Shown: positions 11,791 to 24,042, counted from the stretch's first letter. The stretch: DNA of 64,000 nucleotides from Sinonovacula constricta (GCA_007844125.1 CM017569.1:9948519-10012518), one strand, 5' to 3'. Notes: generated by a model not told the origin, from the letters alone. Program-made: numbers and translations.

Positions 11791-12848
11791 TTTTAGCTCA
11801 CCTGAGCACAACGTGCTCAAGGGGAGCTTTTCTGATACCGCTTCGTCCGTCGTCCGTCGTAAACATTTAGCTTGTGAACACACTACAGGCCACAGTTTTT
11901 ATCCAATCTTCATCAAACTTGGGCAGATTGTTTGTCTGCATGAAATCTTGGATGAGTTTGTTATTGGGTCAACTGGGGTCAAAAAGTAGGTCACTAGATC
12001 ATATTTTAGGAAAAACTTGTGAACACACTAGAGACCACATTTATAGCCCAATCTTCATTAAATCTAGTCAAAATATTTGTCTGCATGAAATCTTGAATGA
12101 GTTTATTACTGGGTCACGTGCGGTCAAAAAGTAGGTCACTAGGTCAAATCATAGCAAAACCTTGTGAACACACTAGAGGCCCTATTTATAGCCCAATATT
12201 CACCAAACTTGGTCAGAATGTTTGCCTGAAGAAATATTGGATCAGATCATTATTGGGTCACGTGGGTTCAAACAGTAGGTCACTAGGTCAAATCTTAGCA
12301 AAACCTTGTAAACACACTAGAGGTCCCATTTATGGGCCAATCTTCACCAAACTTGATCAGAATGTTTTCCTGCATGAAATCTTGGAAACATTCATAGCTG
12401 GGTTATGTGGGGTCAATAAGAAAAAGCTTATGAACACACTAAAGACCACATCTATAGCCCAATTTTCACCAAACTTGGTCACAATGTTTGTTTCCAAGAA
12501 ATCTTGGATGAGTATATTATTGGGTCACTTGGGTCAAAAAGTAGGTCACTAGGTCACATTTTAGAAAAACCTTGTGAAAACACTCATAGGCCACATTGAC
12601 GTCCCAATCTACACCACACTTGGCCAGAATGTTTGCCAGTATGATATCGTTTTGAAGTGGGTCATATGGATTCAGTAGGTTACTTGGTAAAAATCTAGAA
12701 AATGTTATCAACCCTGTGGCCACACTTCCAATCTTCACCAAAGATTTCTAAAGTAAATAACTCTTAATTACTAGATGCCAGATTTGAGTCTACTAAAAGC
12801 CTGTGTCATCAAGTGAGCGATTAAGGGCCATCATGGCCCTCTTGTTTT
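11791..12848 (+). mobile_element. Dispersed bivalve-type repeat with internal 145-bp tandem units
   Basis: It begins with TTTTAGCTCACCTGAGCACA and a short palindromic segment (GAGCACAACGTGCTC), then has about six tandem units of about 145 bp. Each unit contains 'CTTGTGAACACACTAGAGGC', 'CCAATCTTCACCAAACTTGG', 'TCAGAATGTTTGCCTG' and 'GGTCACTAGGTCAAAT'. It ends with a perfect hairpin AGGGCCATCATGGCCCT (12824-12840) followed by CTTGTTTTA. From general knowledge this layout is that of a very abundant dispersed repeat in bivalves. The 3' hairpin and the T-rich flank would suit a non-autonomous Helitron- or Helentron-like element, but that assignment is my inference. The overlapping 73-151-codon frames inside it are by-products of the repeat. 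Copy A of the module lacks this insertion. Confidence 0.85.
12824..12840. other. Terminal hairpin of the dispersed repeat
   Basis: AGGGCCATCATGGCCCT is a perfect inverted repeat (7-bp arms, 3-base loop) close to the right end of the element. It is a diagnostic landmark for finding other copies. Confidence 0.85.
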
Positions 12849-13034
12849 ATAATGGCCTTATCGCATGTGTGTTTTTCCTTTCCTATTATATGGTAACAGT
12901 CCTTACAGCAATTATTTTGTCAAAAATAATGCCTAATGGTAATGCTAAACCAGAGACAATTTAAGATTATTTTGAATAATGTAAGATCACGTCCCTGCCA
13001 GTTGTTTTATGTCTTAACACGCTATTGGAGTTGA

Positions 13035-14600
13035 ATGATGTTCCCACTTGTTCTATTTTTACAGACATATAAGAGTACGTAGTTAAGTTTAATTTAGGTT
13101 ATCACACTATGTTTCAATTTTGAATTGGATTATCAAACATAACCTTACAGAGCAACGCAATGATTTTAGCGGCTTCAATAGAGGCAATCTGGCAAATCTC
13201 TCAGAGGTCTGGAGTGAAACGTAAAATCAATAACTTCAATCGTGTCACACACTGTTAATGTCCCACATCTCTGTGGTGTATTATTATAAACGGCATAGCT
13301 GTGACCTTTACTAGAGGCGCTCAAACGATATAAATTAAGCAGAAGTATCGACCGCTTATATAATTAAAAGCATACGACACCTTACAAATAAACCAAACCC
13401 TGATATTTGTTTGGATGCAGGTCCTATAGGAAGTTTAGTTCCTGTCCGAAACCTATCATAACATAGCCTTAAGTTAACGTGTTATTGTAAAAAAGTGTAT
13501 TTTGGTAACAATTTATTAGGACTCCTTTCCAGTCTAAACGCAATAGCTCATTCATACACTAAATTTTTCATCTAAGCTCCCTTAATATAGCGATGGCAAT
13601 GTCTGTATTCAACAGTGTATTCTACATCAACGACTGTGAGAACGGAAAGCATGTGTGCCTTTAAATCTTCTTATATGATATAAAGAACGGCCTGGCGGCG
13701 ACTTCTTGAGATGCTATAATTAGACTATACCAAGCAGAGAGATGACACCCAAATGTAATTAAGAAAACTATGAATTTGTCTTCCCATACGCGGAGACATG
13801 AAGATTTATGTGGAAGCATGCCTCTCTGGCAGCTGAGATGACATTTAGGACCGCTGATCGCTATTGTTGTGTGCTCTATGGCAATCATAATCTGAACTGT
13901 CAACGTCGCCTTTCACTTTATGGTATTTGCAAACTGTCCTTAAGTTCAAACGTCTGTTTGAAGCATTGCACACTTTAAAATGTTATGAAATGGGATCACA
14001 TATACAGCATAACAGTGGAATTTCATAAGTAAATCAGAAAAGAAAATAAGTGTGTGACATTGAATATTATCAGCACAATAATCAAGCTTTATATATCTTA
14101 AACTTTCAAACATGCAATGTATAAATGGCAATGAATTTACAGAAAACTTTACTTTAAGACAATTGTGTCTACCATTATAAATAAGAGGAGTATTGTGCGC
14201 CAGTTAGATAAAACACATCAAGTGACTTAATAAACTTCCGTTAAAAAGTAAAACAGCGAGCTCTGAAGGTGTCCGTGTTTTGTCTCATCAATTTCAAGAA
14301 TAGCAATGACTGTAAGTTTGTAGATATGTACAAATATTTTGGCAATTTTTGTCATTTGTGGAGGCAAACTAGTGAAAAATGTACTTAACCATTATCTTAA
14401 TATGTTTGTACTTCCGCCAACATCTATTTATGTACAGTTTAGGTATTTGGTATTATGTTTCGTGAATAAACAGACTATATACTGTGTACTACATATTTAA
14501 ATTCCATGCAGTCACAGTGTTCATGTCTTTTCTTTTGTATTAAGTTCAGCCAAAGTTAAAGCATTTTGTATAATTTGTTTTATGCAAAAGGGAGAGCACT
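13035..14600. repeat. Tandem-duplicated module copy B, right blocks
   Basis: 13035-13315 matches copy A 4085-4390 well and, more weakly, 19285-19400 in copy C, sharing 'TCTGGAGTGA', 'AA.TCAAT' and 'GTCACA.AC.GTTA'. 14035-14600 matches 4420-5000. Between them, 13670-13880 is a further block that recurs in copy C (see 19770-20930). The 80- and 61-codon minus-strand frames in this stretch are not supported as genes. Confidence 0.55.
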
Positions 14601-15800
14601 TCATAACAACATTTTGTCGTCATTGATAATCATCGAATTTCGCCAAAACAATTACAGTATTAATAAGAAATAGTTAATATATCATATCTTAAATAATAAT
14701 AGTAATAGTAATATTATATATTAAAACAAACAGATTACATAATTGCTTTACAAAAACGTTAAAAAACGACATATATTGGTACTGGACATAGTTTGCGTTG
14801 CGTTTATAACCATATGACGAAAACCTTTAACATTTCAATATAAATTAAGGTAAAATAGTCACACTTTCCATCTATTTAATAATCTTCCGCACGACGGTAA
14901 CGCCAAGTACATGAGATTTGCTAAGTGAAAAATAGAATAATAGAAGTTGTATAAATGTAGAACATCATATAAAGCCTTAGCTACATGTAATAAATCAGCT
15001 GTAAGTACAATGCTTAAAATGGTAGACGTGTTATAATACTCTAATTATTATACTGTTGAAAATGTCGTACTGGAATTCACGCATACATTAAAAGCAATGA
15101 AAAGTCAACCTATCATTTTTCCTATAATTTTTCCTTGATAAAATCGCCTTGTTGTATGTACAAGTGACAGACATTAGTTATAGATGGAAAAATAAGAATG
15201 CTCTATTCATGTACCATTTTCACGTATCGTTTTTAAATACATGGGTATGTTTTAAACAAGACTCTAACAGTCTACGGAGACGGCATAATAATAAAATTTA
15301 CCGACATCTTGTCTCCTATTGAATCGAGATGCTTTTCCTTTTGTAATATTCTCAAACTTTTATGAAATACCACATTCTACATAAAATGATGACTTCAATT
15401 CAATTTTGGAGAAGAAAATTAAGATTAAGAGATTAACTTGAATAACCATGTGGATAGCTTACCTTACTACCTGTTCATACGACGCTATATGAATGGTGAA
15501 AATAGAATCTCCAAGATCTCATTGTTTTGGAGAATGACAGAGGCGTGCAGCCCTCATACAGTTTGCGTTTGCATGGTACTCATTATAGGGATGTGTGTAA
15601 GTTTAAAAATGCTACCCTCAAATTATAATGTTACATACGTTTTGTTGTCTAGATATAGCATAAGACGTTCCTTTCTTCATTGCTATTGGTTAAAGAATAC
15701 AAATTGAGTTATAATACATTCCTTTGCAGCAGTTGCGCATTTCACCTGGGTTTTATATCTGTTGGATTTGCATTTTTATCGGCCTCGGAGGATCCTTAAA
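14601..15800. promoter_or_regulatory. Presumed upstream/5' UTR region of first exon 1b
   Basis: There is no supported gene. The 89-codon + frame at 15438-15707 has no support. Just before exon 1b there is a possible acceptor (CCTTTGCAG, ending at 15729), so the 5' UTR of exon 1b could itself be spliced. I see no TATA box that I would trust. Confidence 0.25.
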
Positions 15801-15849
15801 ATGGATTATGTGGATGGTGCATTTAGAAAATTGATTGAAATCGGAAAAC
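15801..15849 (+). CDS. Alternative first coding exon 1b (partial CDS)
   Basis: This 49-nt exon candidate encodes MDYVDGAFRKLIEIGK plus the first base (C) of a split codon, followed by a perfect GTAAGT donor at 15850. It shares 14 of 16 residues with exon 1a and clear similarity with exon 1c. An in-frame-upstream TAA lies four bases before the ATG, which fixes this as the start. It splices in phase 1 to the microexon at 36101, giving R-K-A-Q-N-G-T-M. Exons 1a and 1b lie 5.4 kb apart within duplicated modules B and C, so they probably arose by tandem duplication. The family is unrecognised. Confidence 0.6.
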
Positions 15850-15894
15850 GTAAGTAATTTTAGAAAAACAAAACAAACAAACACTAGTGTTAAT

Positions 15895-16133
15895 GTTCTA
15901 ACAAGGTTGACTTTCGTGAGAACTAAATATCACAACACCGCTCAGGTTCTAACAAGTTAGACTATCGTGAAAACTAAATATTATAACACCGCTTATGTTT
16001 TAACTAGGTAGACTATCGTGAAAACTAAATATCATAACACCGCTTATGTTTTACTTAGGTAGACTATCGTGAGAACTAAATATCATAACACCGCTTATGT
16101 TTTAATTAGGTAGACTATCGTGAGAACTAAATA
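15895..16133. repeat. 51-bp tandem repeat, about 4.8 units
   Basis: The unit runs from GTTTTAACTAGGTAGACTAT through CGTGAAAACTAAATATCATA to ACACCGCTTAT. The first two copies are more diverged (GTTCTAACAAG). It starts 45 bp downstream of the exon 1b splice donor, inside the intron, and is absent after exons 1a and 1c. Confidence 0.95.
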
Positions 16134-17058
16134 TCAATAACCAATAACTCGATAAAAAGTTCAGTAATTCATCGACAGAAATATTAGAAAAATCTAATAC
16201 AATGTATGGGTTTTAATACATCTCCAAGACAAGACAACACTGTGAATGTAGTACATATAGTATGATACTGGCAGTCATACAAACTCTCAGTGTAATTTAA
16301 TGCCCGTATACTGGTCGTCAAGTGAAACAAGTAAAAAGTTAAATTATCTCAGAAAGGTTTTTTTGTTATTAAGCATCCAAACTTCATATGATAACATTTA
16401 GCCAGGCTTAAACACTTATGGATTCGTTACCGTATTAAGGTAGCCCCAAAATATAATCTTTTATTAAGTGTTATATCCGCGCCTTCGTTTGAAAAATACT
16501 CTGTCTTCTGTTTACTTTTAAAACATTATACAATTATTAGATTAAATAAACTTTGACATTTAAGATGATCCAACTTTTAAACCATGATTATAACGCTTCC
16601 AACGGAATTCTAAGGATATTCATGTGAAACCGGATTAGGGTTAAATAATAATAATAATAAAAAGAAAGAAAAACTGTAAATAAGGTGAGCGACTTAACCA
16701 TATGATGTATTATGATTATTAACGGCATAGTGGATCATACCAGCACTGCTGTAATGATATAATAACCAGCTGTGTGTTAGCCCACTAATGTAATTAAGAT
16801 CAAAGTTTCTTACGCCTTACCCAACACGTAGCCTTCTTTGGTGGCAGGTCATATGCGAATCTAAAATGACAACTGGGACGAAAACCGATACCAACTTATG
16901 TTGTAACTGTTGTATTTTGAAAGGTAAATAAGAAAAGGTCTTATCAAAATTTCCACAGATATTTAAATCTAATTTACCTCTAGACAAAGGCAAACAGGGT
17001 CATTGGAAAAAAAAACACAGAGACGAGACATAACACTCAAAAAGAAAAATCATCAATT
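16134..17058. other. Intron after exon 1b; no gene recognised
   Basis: AT-rich. A short (AAT/AATAA)-like run lies at about 16645-16660. The right part (from about 16930) may already belong to the dispersed repeat that includes 17059-17150. Confidence 0.4.
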
Positions 17059-17150
17059 ACCGCCTTGGAACGGTCAGTCGGCAAAAGAGCCGATAGTGGT
17101 GCTTAAACCTGGTTTGTGGAGCGCTCAAACCTCGCACTTCCTGAAGGTTT
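17059..17150 (+). repeat. Dispersed repeat C, copy 1
   Basis: It runs from 'ACCGCCTTGGAACGGTCAGT' through 'GGTGCTTAAACCTGGTTTG' to 'CCTCGCACTTCCTGA'. The same sequence occurs in reverse orientation at 52364-52452, and its first part in reverse at 25108-25140. The flanking sequence may also belong to it. The class is unknown: I see no tRNA head and no terminal inverted repeats. Confidence 0.75.
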
Positions 17151-18507
17151 TTCTATCAAACAAACAGTTATAAAAATATCCCGTCAAAGTGAAAGAACTA
17201 ACAGTAAGCAACTGCATCGGGAGTTAAAACGGATATTCATCAAAAGACAAAATAGCTATTAATAACATAACTTATCAACATATCTACAGTATGTAAGGTA
17301 TATAAAAGCCTCGGCAATAAAAAAATTCCAAGTGAAAGAGTAGTCTGAAATTAAACAGCCCAAGCGCTGAAATATAATTAGAACAATTTAATGACGTCAT
17401 ACAATGCCGTGACGTCGTATGCCAAAAGTGTCAATCGTGAAATGTAAAAAATTCGAACGAAGTCAACCAAGTTTGCTTTGGTCCTTAAGCAATTTAAGCA
17501 CTAACAATATAAAAACATACATGTCATTTGTGTCGTTTTAATAGGCAAAATACATATATATGCATGCAGTTATTTAAAAAAAATGCTTATTTTTAAAGCT
17601 TATATATGCCACAAATAGGATTATGACAGTAAATTAATATTTAAAAAATACACATGAGCCAGCCAAAAAATATGCATAATACTCTATACAAATTGGTATA
17701 ATACTAACTCTCCCTTTCCTTGTTGATTAAGTGCAAATGCGGTTCATTTCATTTCAACATACACTTTTATACTGAATTTGGTTTTCGAATCTGATTTTCT
17801 TTCTTGTATCAATTTCAAGGAGAAAGTTTAATATCTGTGGTACTTTTGATAAGACATTTTCTCCTTCACACAGTCATAAACTGTTATGATAAATCATAAA
17901 TAATTAAGTTTTTGATACTCAGAGTCATTGCTTTGAGTTTCTTGATATGAAGCTGTTATATAGATTATGCTGTATTATTGTAATCAGTTATCGACAAGCA
18001 AAACGGTTATGGAAGAAGCATATATGCACAATTCTTTTCGTGGATAATGTATTTTTTTTGTTTATAGCGAATAAAAAATAATGGTTAAGCACATGTATCC
18101 CATGCCTTAAAAACAAAGTAAGTTTTTCTGCAATGTATGCAATACCTTTTAGTTTTTATCATTTTAAATAATCTTTTGAAATAATCATTCTCCGTCCTTG
18201 AATATATATATTATAAAAGCTTTGAGTTATCTGCATTCATTTATCTTAGGAGGGTATTAATATTTATTTCAATAGCAAATTCTTAGGGCAGTTTTAATAT
18301 AACAATGTACTAATTATGCTCAAGTGTTCTAAATTCTGTATGCTTTGTAACTAATTGTAGTGTTTGCAAAAACAATTCAAACAGCCAGTGCTTAAAGCAA
18401 AACTGTTCATGGAATGGTTTGATTTTTTATATTGTACATGTATTACTTGCGGTAACAAATAGAGCAATTGTTTCGATTTTTTCGACGTCGATGTGTTTAT
18501 ATGATTC
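17151..18507. other. No gene recognised
   Basis: Stops in all frames. Includes 'GACGTCAT' and 'GACGTCGTATG' motifs at 17392 and 17411 (CRE-like palindromes, probably part of a repeat). Confidence 0.4.
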
Positions 18508-18664
18508 ATTAAAATAAGATGTTTTATTTGCTCGATTTAGGTGTGGATGCCTAAGATTTTGCTAAATATATATATATTTAGAGACACATAACAAAGAAAA
18601 CAGATTTTAGCAAAATCTTAGGCATCCACACCTAAATCGATCAAATAAAACATCTTATTTTAAT
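18508..18664. repeat. Near-perfect inverted repeat (59-bp arms, 39-base spacer)
   Basis: The left arm 18508-18566 (ATTAAAATAAGATGTTTTAT...GATTTTGCTAAA) is the reverse complement of the right arm 18606-18664 with a single mismatch (GCTCGATT against AATCGATC). The spacer is AT-rich with a TA run. A transcript in either direction would fold into a long hairpin. No terminal target-site duplication is evident. A small fold-back/MITE element or a hairpin small-RNA source are the main options. Confidence 0.9.
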
Positions 18665-19284
18665 CTTATATATATATATACAAAATCACTTAGCTTGATA
18701 GTGGCGTTATATAGTAAGATGTACCTTTTGGTTAGGGTTTAGCTCTGTTTTAGAATGTCTTTTAGTGTCACAACACGAGAAGCTATTTTTAAATTAAAAC
18801 TTTTGTTTTAATGTTTTAGAATCACGTTATCTTTGTTTAATTATGTATGTCAACATTATTTTTTTACCTTGATTTCCATAAGACAATAAAACACACAAAA
18901 AACAACGTAGAAGATCTGTCTGTATGGACGAAATTTTAATAAAACACTGCAAATGGCCCCTTTTACGTATTAATCTTTCGCTTTTAGTAATTTACTTCAA
19001 ATTTCTACAGCCAGACCTTGGTTTGAAATAAGGATGTTCGAGGGCGTTGGATAGTTACATCTTGTTTGCTTTCCGGTTTATCACCCAGTGCATTGTAACA
19101 TACGGTAATCAAGATAGGATAAGCGGGCATTATAAGTGAACTTTCTTTATAATGCAAACATTGAAGTAGTACAATACATTATGAATAAAGCTATACAGTT
19201 TCATTGACAGTTAAATGATCACAAAATACTCTTAAAAGGAATCAATGTTCATTGTACAGTTTTTTTTTACAATTAATGCGATCC
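18665..19284. other. No gene recognised
   Basis: A TA run follows the inverted repeat (about 18667-18680). Nothing else recognised. Confidence 0.4.
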
Positions 19285-20930
19285 TCAGAAGTCTGGAGTG
19301 ATAACAAAAAGTCAATCATTGCAATTGCGTCACAGACGGTTATTGTAGTGAAGTCGTTTGACTTCTTTGTAATACATTATTATTAACGACTTGATGAGGA
19401 AGGCTTGTAGAGATGTTTTACGCTATAGTAACCAGACGTAGGATGGCCTTCTAACATAATGAAGCATTAATTACCAGCATTCCCTTTATACATGAGCATG
19501 AAATGCTTGTGGATGCAAATATAGTAGGCAGCTGAGTTGAAGTCTGATTCATTCGTTTTCGAAAAACATTAAGTTAGCCCGTTTTCTGCTTGAATTATAA
19601 TAACCAATCCTAACAGAATAATCTAAAATGTTAATTATAATTGTTGATGTATAAATTAATTAACTTGATCGATAAGAATTGCAATTTGCGTTTTAGACAA
19701 TTTTGTGCAAGGGACTTATTTACACTCTTCTATCCTACATTTATATGATAATATAAACGCTACTGTGGCATGTCCTGGAGAGCTGTGCAATGAAACCCTA
19801 ATTTAATTAAGGACACTTGATCCACGGCTCCCCAATACACAGAGGCTCGGAGATTTATTTGTTCTCTGCAGCTGAGTCGACAGCTGAGGCGATCCCGTCT
19901 ATACAAGGCGATATGCTGGGACACCTATTTTAAAAACTGTATGTAGGTTCTATCTTTCAGCATAAGTATTTAATCGCACATTATTTTGTTATGTATTTTA
20001 TAACAATGAACATCGATACTGAAATAAGCCCACTCATTCAAAAAGAAGAATCCTTGCTTTGCGTGGCAATTATGTCAAAGTCTTTGTGCAAGGAAAAAAT
20101 GTGTTTTTTTTTTAATTCTATGATGTGGTGATTTCAACAGCCCGACGGCAACTCCTTGAGAAGTCACAATGGGACAATACCAAGCAGAGCATTGGTGAAA
20201 TACCTACCTTATGTAATTAAGGGCACTGTTTCCAAGTATACTCAATACACGAGAACTGATATTTAGTTGGACGCAGCGGCGAATAGAGCAGCTAAGTTAA
20301 CGTCTGTGAAAATAGTACATGTTTCTCATTGTCAGACTATTGATCATGTATTTTTTTAATTTATCTCAGTTTTGCTTTAATGTCTGTCAATATAACGACA
20401 TCTGAATTTAACTGGCCAATAGCTCGTGTTTTCTAGTATTTTTATTTTTAAAATATATCATTTTATTATGAGGAAAGATAAAGCACGGTGTCTGCAAGAC
20501 TTGTAATGGTTTCAAACACATATAGTTACTAATATAAATGAAAGAGAACATTTAGTTAATCATTGAAAAAACAAACATGTTGCAACAAAATACTAAGTTG
20601 GACTGTTTAATATAATATAAAGGATTTAAAGCTTTTATAAAGCCTAGTTATTTGACCCCGAGTTCACAGGCCAAGACACATGTCAGTTTAATTGTCCGAT
20701 GTGAAATAGCAAAAGTAATATGACTATTTACAAAACATAACAATTGTGTAAACTGCAACATTATTATACATTAACTTATATATTTAAGAGAGCTTTTAAA
20801 CGATTTAAGAAAAATAAATGATGCCTGTTTGTGGGAAGCGAAGCGCGCACCCTTCGACGTCACTGTGGGACAATATAATACTTTATTTCCGTTTTGGCTC
20901 TGTCTTCGTATGGGTCCTGTTATAATAAAT
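19285..20930. repeat. Module copy C blocks
   Basis: 19285-19400 is a diverged copy of 13195-13315 and 4280-4390. 20125-20310 resembles 13670-13880: both have 'CGGC.ACT.CTTGAGA', 'GACAATACCAAGCAGAG' (13: 'GACTATACCAAGCAGAG'), 'GTAATTAAG' and a 'CAGCTGAG'-like segment. 19770-19940 and 20825-20925 look like further partial copies ('TAATTAAGG.CAC', 'CAGCTGAG'; 'CACTGTGGGACAATA'). Repetition of the same non-coding block inside one module suggests it matters or amplifies locally. Confidence 0.5.
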
Positions 20931-22454
20931 TGCTGATCGATTTAGCTAAGGATTTTGCCATTATAAATATAATGATAAATAACCTTTGAAGAAAGAACAC
21001 ACATTTATGCGAATACATAAGCAATTAGACTGACTTGTTTATTTCGGAATATGTCAATAAACAGCTGTCTGAACATTGAATTACAATGCATGTTCAACAA
21101 AATAAATGTAGACACGACAAATGGCAACTACATTGATATAAACATATTAAAATACACAAACCTTCAATTTCTTTGGTCGATTTTGTACGTTAACTATTTT
21201 GCTTACATAATAATAGGTATGATTTCATTCACACAACTAAACCTTTGTGACCTACAACATACGATTAAGACTTCATCTGCTATAGACTACGCTTTTCGTA
21301 ACATGCATTAATTAATAGTATATGTTAATTCAATATTTTACCGTGTTGTTTACGATTCATTGACAGATCTAGAATTTTGTCTGTCACGTGTCTTCTGACA
21401 AGGTCGAAATTTTGAATTGTCACTCGTTACTCGCTTGCCAGTTGATAAAAACGGCTCATACGGCCCACGCCAGCTTGCGTATTCGATACATTAACGAATA
21501 AGTGGTAATGCCGGTTTGAGATATCAGCCGGCATGCGCCGGCGTAAGCCATCTGTGTGAATGAAGTCGCCCCATTGGCAATTAGTTATTTTCTACGAGCC
21601 ATAGACCCACCAGAATATAAGTGCGAAACGATTGAGACATCGCATGTAACTACATGTATAGAGACTTATCATATGAAGGCATAGTCCAAGTCTGGATTCA
21701 ATGCTGTTAGTTGTTTTAAGTTAAGTGGTCTTAGTGTTCGGTCGCAGAATATGCTTAAGTTAAACATTACAAATAACAAATAAAAATCACGAGAGTTTAG
21801 ACAATTACTCTGCAATAGATGTTCGTGTTGACATTGTGTGTAAATGCACAAGGGAAATCGAACAAATTAGCTATACAGCTAGCGACGTGCTTTTGCTATT
21901 CACCGGACTAAGATAATGTAGTTACTCTCATTATCCCAAGCACGGTGACATTTACTTCTCGTGTTGCTTCTGTGAAATTGGGAGTTGTACAAATTTATTT
22001 CAAACTTTTTTATATTGCTTTCTATCTATCGATGTGATTTTTACTTTAAAAGAACTTTGAACAACAAGGCACCTCCTGCTGCCAAGCTACAGTGTTATCC
22101 ACGGGTATTTGTCACTATATTATAACTTGTTTGCGTCTTTGTTAATATTGTTTATAGTACATGATATTTTTATCCAATATGAACAATTGCGTTATCCTTG
22201 GCGTATGTTGTATAGCCATGTTATGGTACATATTCTTGGTTTTAGGTAATGCCAGTCATCAAATCAGATTAAAAAGAGGACGTCTATACATATGGGTCAT
22301 TTCGGTGTATGTTTGTTGTTGTCGATTTTCTTAATGAGGGCATTATGTGTATATTTGGATGAAATCTCCAGTAAGTTAAATAAATAAAGCAAACATAAAT
22401 GGGCGTCTGTTGCATAATGGGTACAGTGAAACCATTCGGACGTCATGACCACCT
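20931..22454. other. No gene recognised
   Basis: An 86-codon + frame at 21051-21311 and a few shorter ones lack splice, composition or family support. 21400-21560 is locally richer in G+C and CpG than its surroundings and contains palindromic 'GCCGGCATGCGCCGGC' (21529-21544), but no gene is visible. Confidence 0.4.
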
Positions 22455-22578
22455 TTAATATAGGTGTGTAGGTGTTCCACCCTGGCATTTGTCTGGGACC
22501 TTAGCCCGCCAACAAAATCTAGATTTCGCTAAAATGACCATAACTGGTTCGCTGTAATATATTTAACACAAACAGTTC
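22455..22578 (+). mobile_element. SINE family B, diverged 5'-truncated copy
   Basis: Matches the 3' half of 30155-30386: 'TGTCTGGGACCTT' for 'TGTCTGGGGTCTT', then 'CC..CAACAAAAT', 'ATAACTGGT.CGCTGTA.T.TATTTAA', and an A/C-rich end. The head is missing. Confidence 0.5.
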
Positions 22579-22910
22579 TAAATACAAGGTTTTCTCTGGG
22601 TACAGTTATTAACAGTTCTTTACGCAGACAATTGCTTGCCCATTCGCGTATGTACATTTGCAAATACAATGGCACATAATAAACTTATTTATAACCGTCT
22701 TAACAATATTTTGACAAAATAAAAAAGAGCGCAATAGTAAATAAACAACTAAAATCAAAATTATTCTATCAGTGTTTTGACAATATTTTTATACAAAAGA
22801 TTACCTTCCTGTTAAAATCCAACATTTAGACGTGCCATATGTATTTCTCTTATGTAGAAATGGGAAAGCGAAGAGTTCTATTGCTAGAGAAATGTGATTA
22901 TCCTAATTAA

Positions 22911-23540
22911 GTTTGGCTCAGTTATCGTGTTTCTACTTTTCGCGGAAATTTTCCCAGGGGAAGTCTGCCTTATTCTCTGTAGTTCTCGATGATATTTAGA
23001 TGACTACACACATTGTCGACCGACCCATTTAGTTAACATGTACACTATAATTATACTTCTTGAAGCTATAGCGAAATATGCCATGAAGTGATATAAACGA
23101 TGACGTTATGCATTAATTTTGAAAGGATATTAAAATTGATTCGGTACATTAACTTGGAGAATGCTGTCGAAATATCCATTGCAATTTAGCAGAAAATATT
23201 TTTAATAATGCAATAAAGTCGAATTGTGAAATTTAAGGTTATATTTGAAACTAATATGGTACTAAATTGATAATGAAGTAACAAAAATATAGTTAAAATC
23301 ATTAGTCGTTGCAGCAGCACGATCACTGTGAACATTACCTTTTCGCCATCATCCGTTTACCGTTCATCAACATCATCAACATCATCATTACAATGCCTTT
23401 CATTGTATTAAGAGTAAGCAGGTAGATTGAAATATCCAGAATATGAGATAACTATGATTTCGGGAAACAGAGGCTGTGGTTCTGGACGCACTCCGGACTT
23501 TGACATATGGGTTAATTAAGAAGCGGTACCGCGAAGTGAT
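22911..23540. repeat. Duplicated block D (pairs with 26840-27850)
   Basis: Shared landmarks in order: 'GTGTTTCTA.TT..CGC..G.AATTTTCCCAGGGGA' (22927 and 26852), 'CTACCGAC..ATT.AGTAACAT' (about 23018 and 26941), a 'CATCA.CAACATCATCA'/'CATCACCAGCATCACCAAC' stretch (about 23366 and 27150), and 'GGCTGTGG.TCT.GGA.....CTCC..ACTTTGACATA.GGGTTAATTAAGAAG.GGT' (about 23471 and 27781). The right-hand member leads into exon 1c. No exon follows this copy; the equivalent place is occupied by the TA microsatellite. Confidence 0.65.
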
Positions 23541-23813
23541 AGCGCCACCTAGTATTGAATGTCAACATTTACTGCTAATCAATAACATGCAAAATGTGCT
23601 CAATGACAGCAGATTTTTGTTGATTTTGCTTATTTGACAACGTGCACTTGCTACTGGTAGTATATTACATTGATTTACTTTATCTAATGGTATTAATAGT
23701 GTTTATACTTTATTTTAGAGAATAAGGGAGCAAACAGTAGGTAGGCAGAACATTAAAAAAAATTTAAAAAAGGAAAAGTTTATATCTACTAAATGCATGT
23801 ACATATAGATACC

Positions 23814-24010
<197 letters not shown>

Positions 24011-24015
24011 CCCAT

Positions 24016-24042
24016 ATGTGTGTTTGTGTGTGTGTGTGTGTC
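24016..24042. repeat. (TG)n microsatellite
   Basis: Short TG run immediately right of the TA array. Confidence 0.9.

Noticed and set aside
11768..12552. Chain of 73-151-codon + frames
   Set aside because: Produced by the 145-bp internal units of the dispersed repeat; the peptides are translations of repeat DNA.
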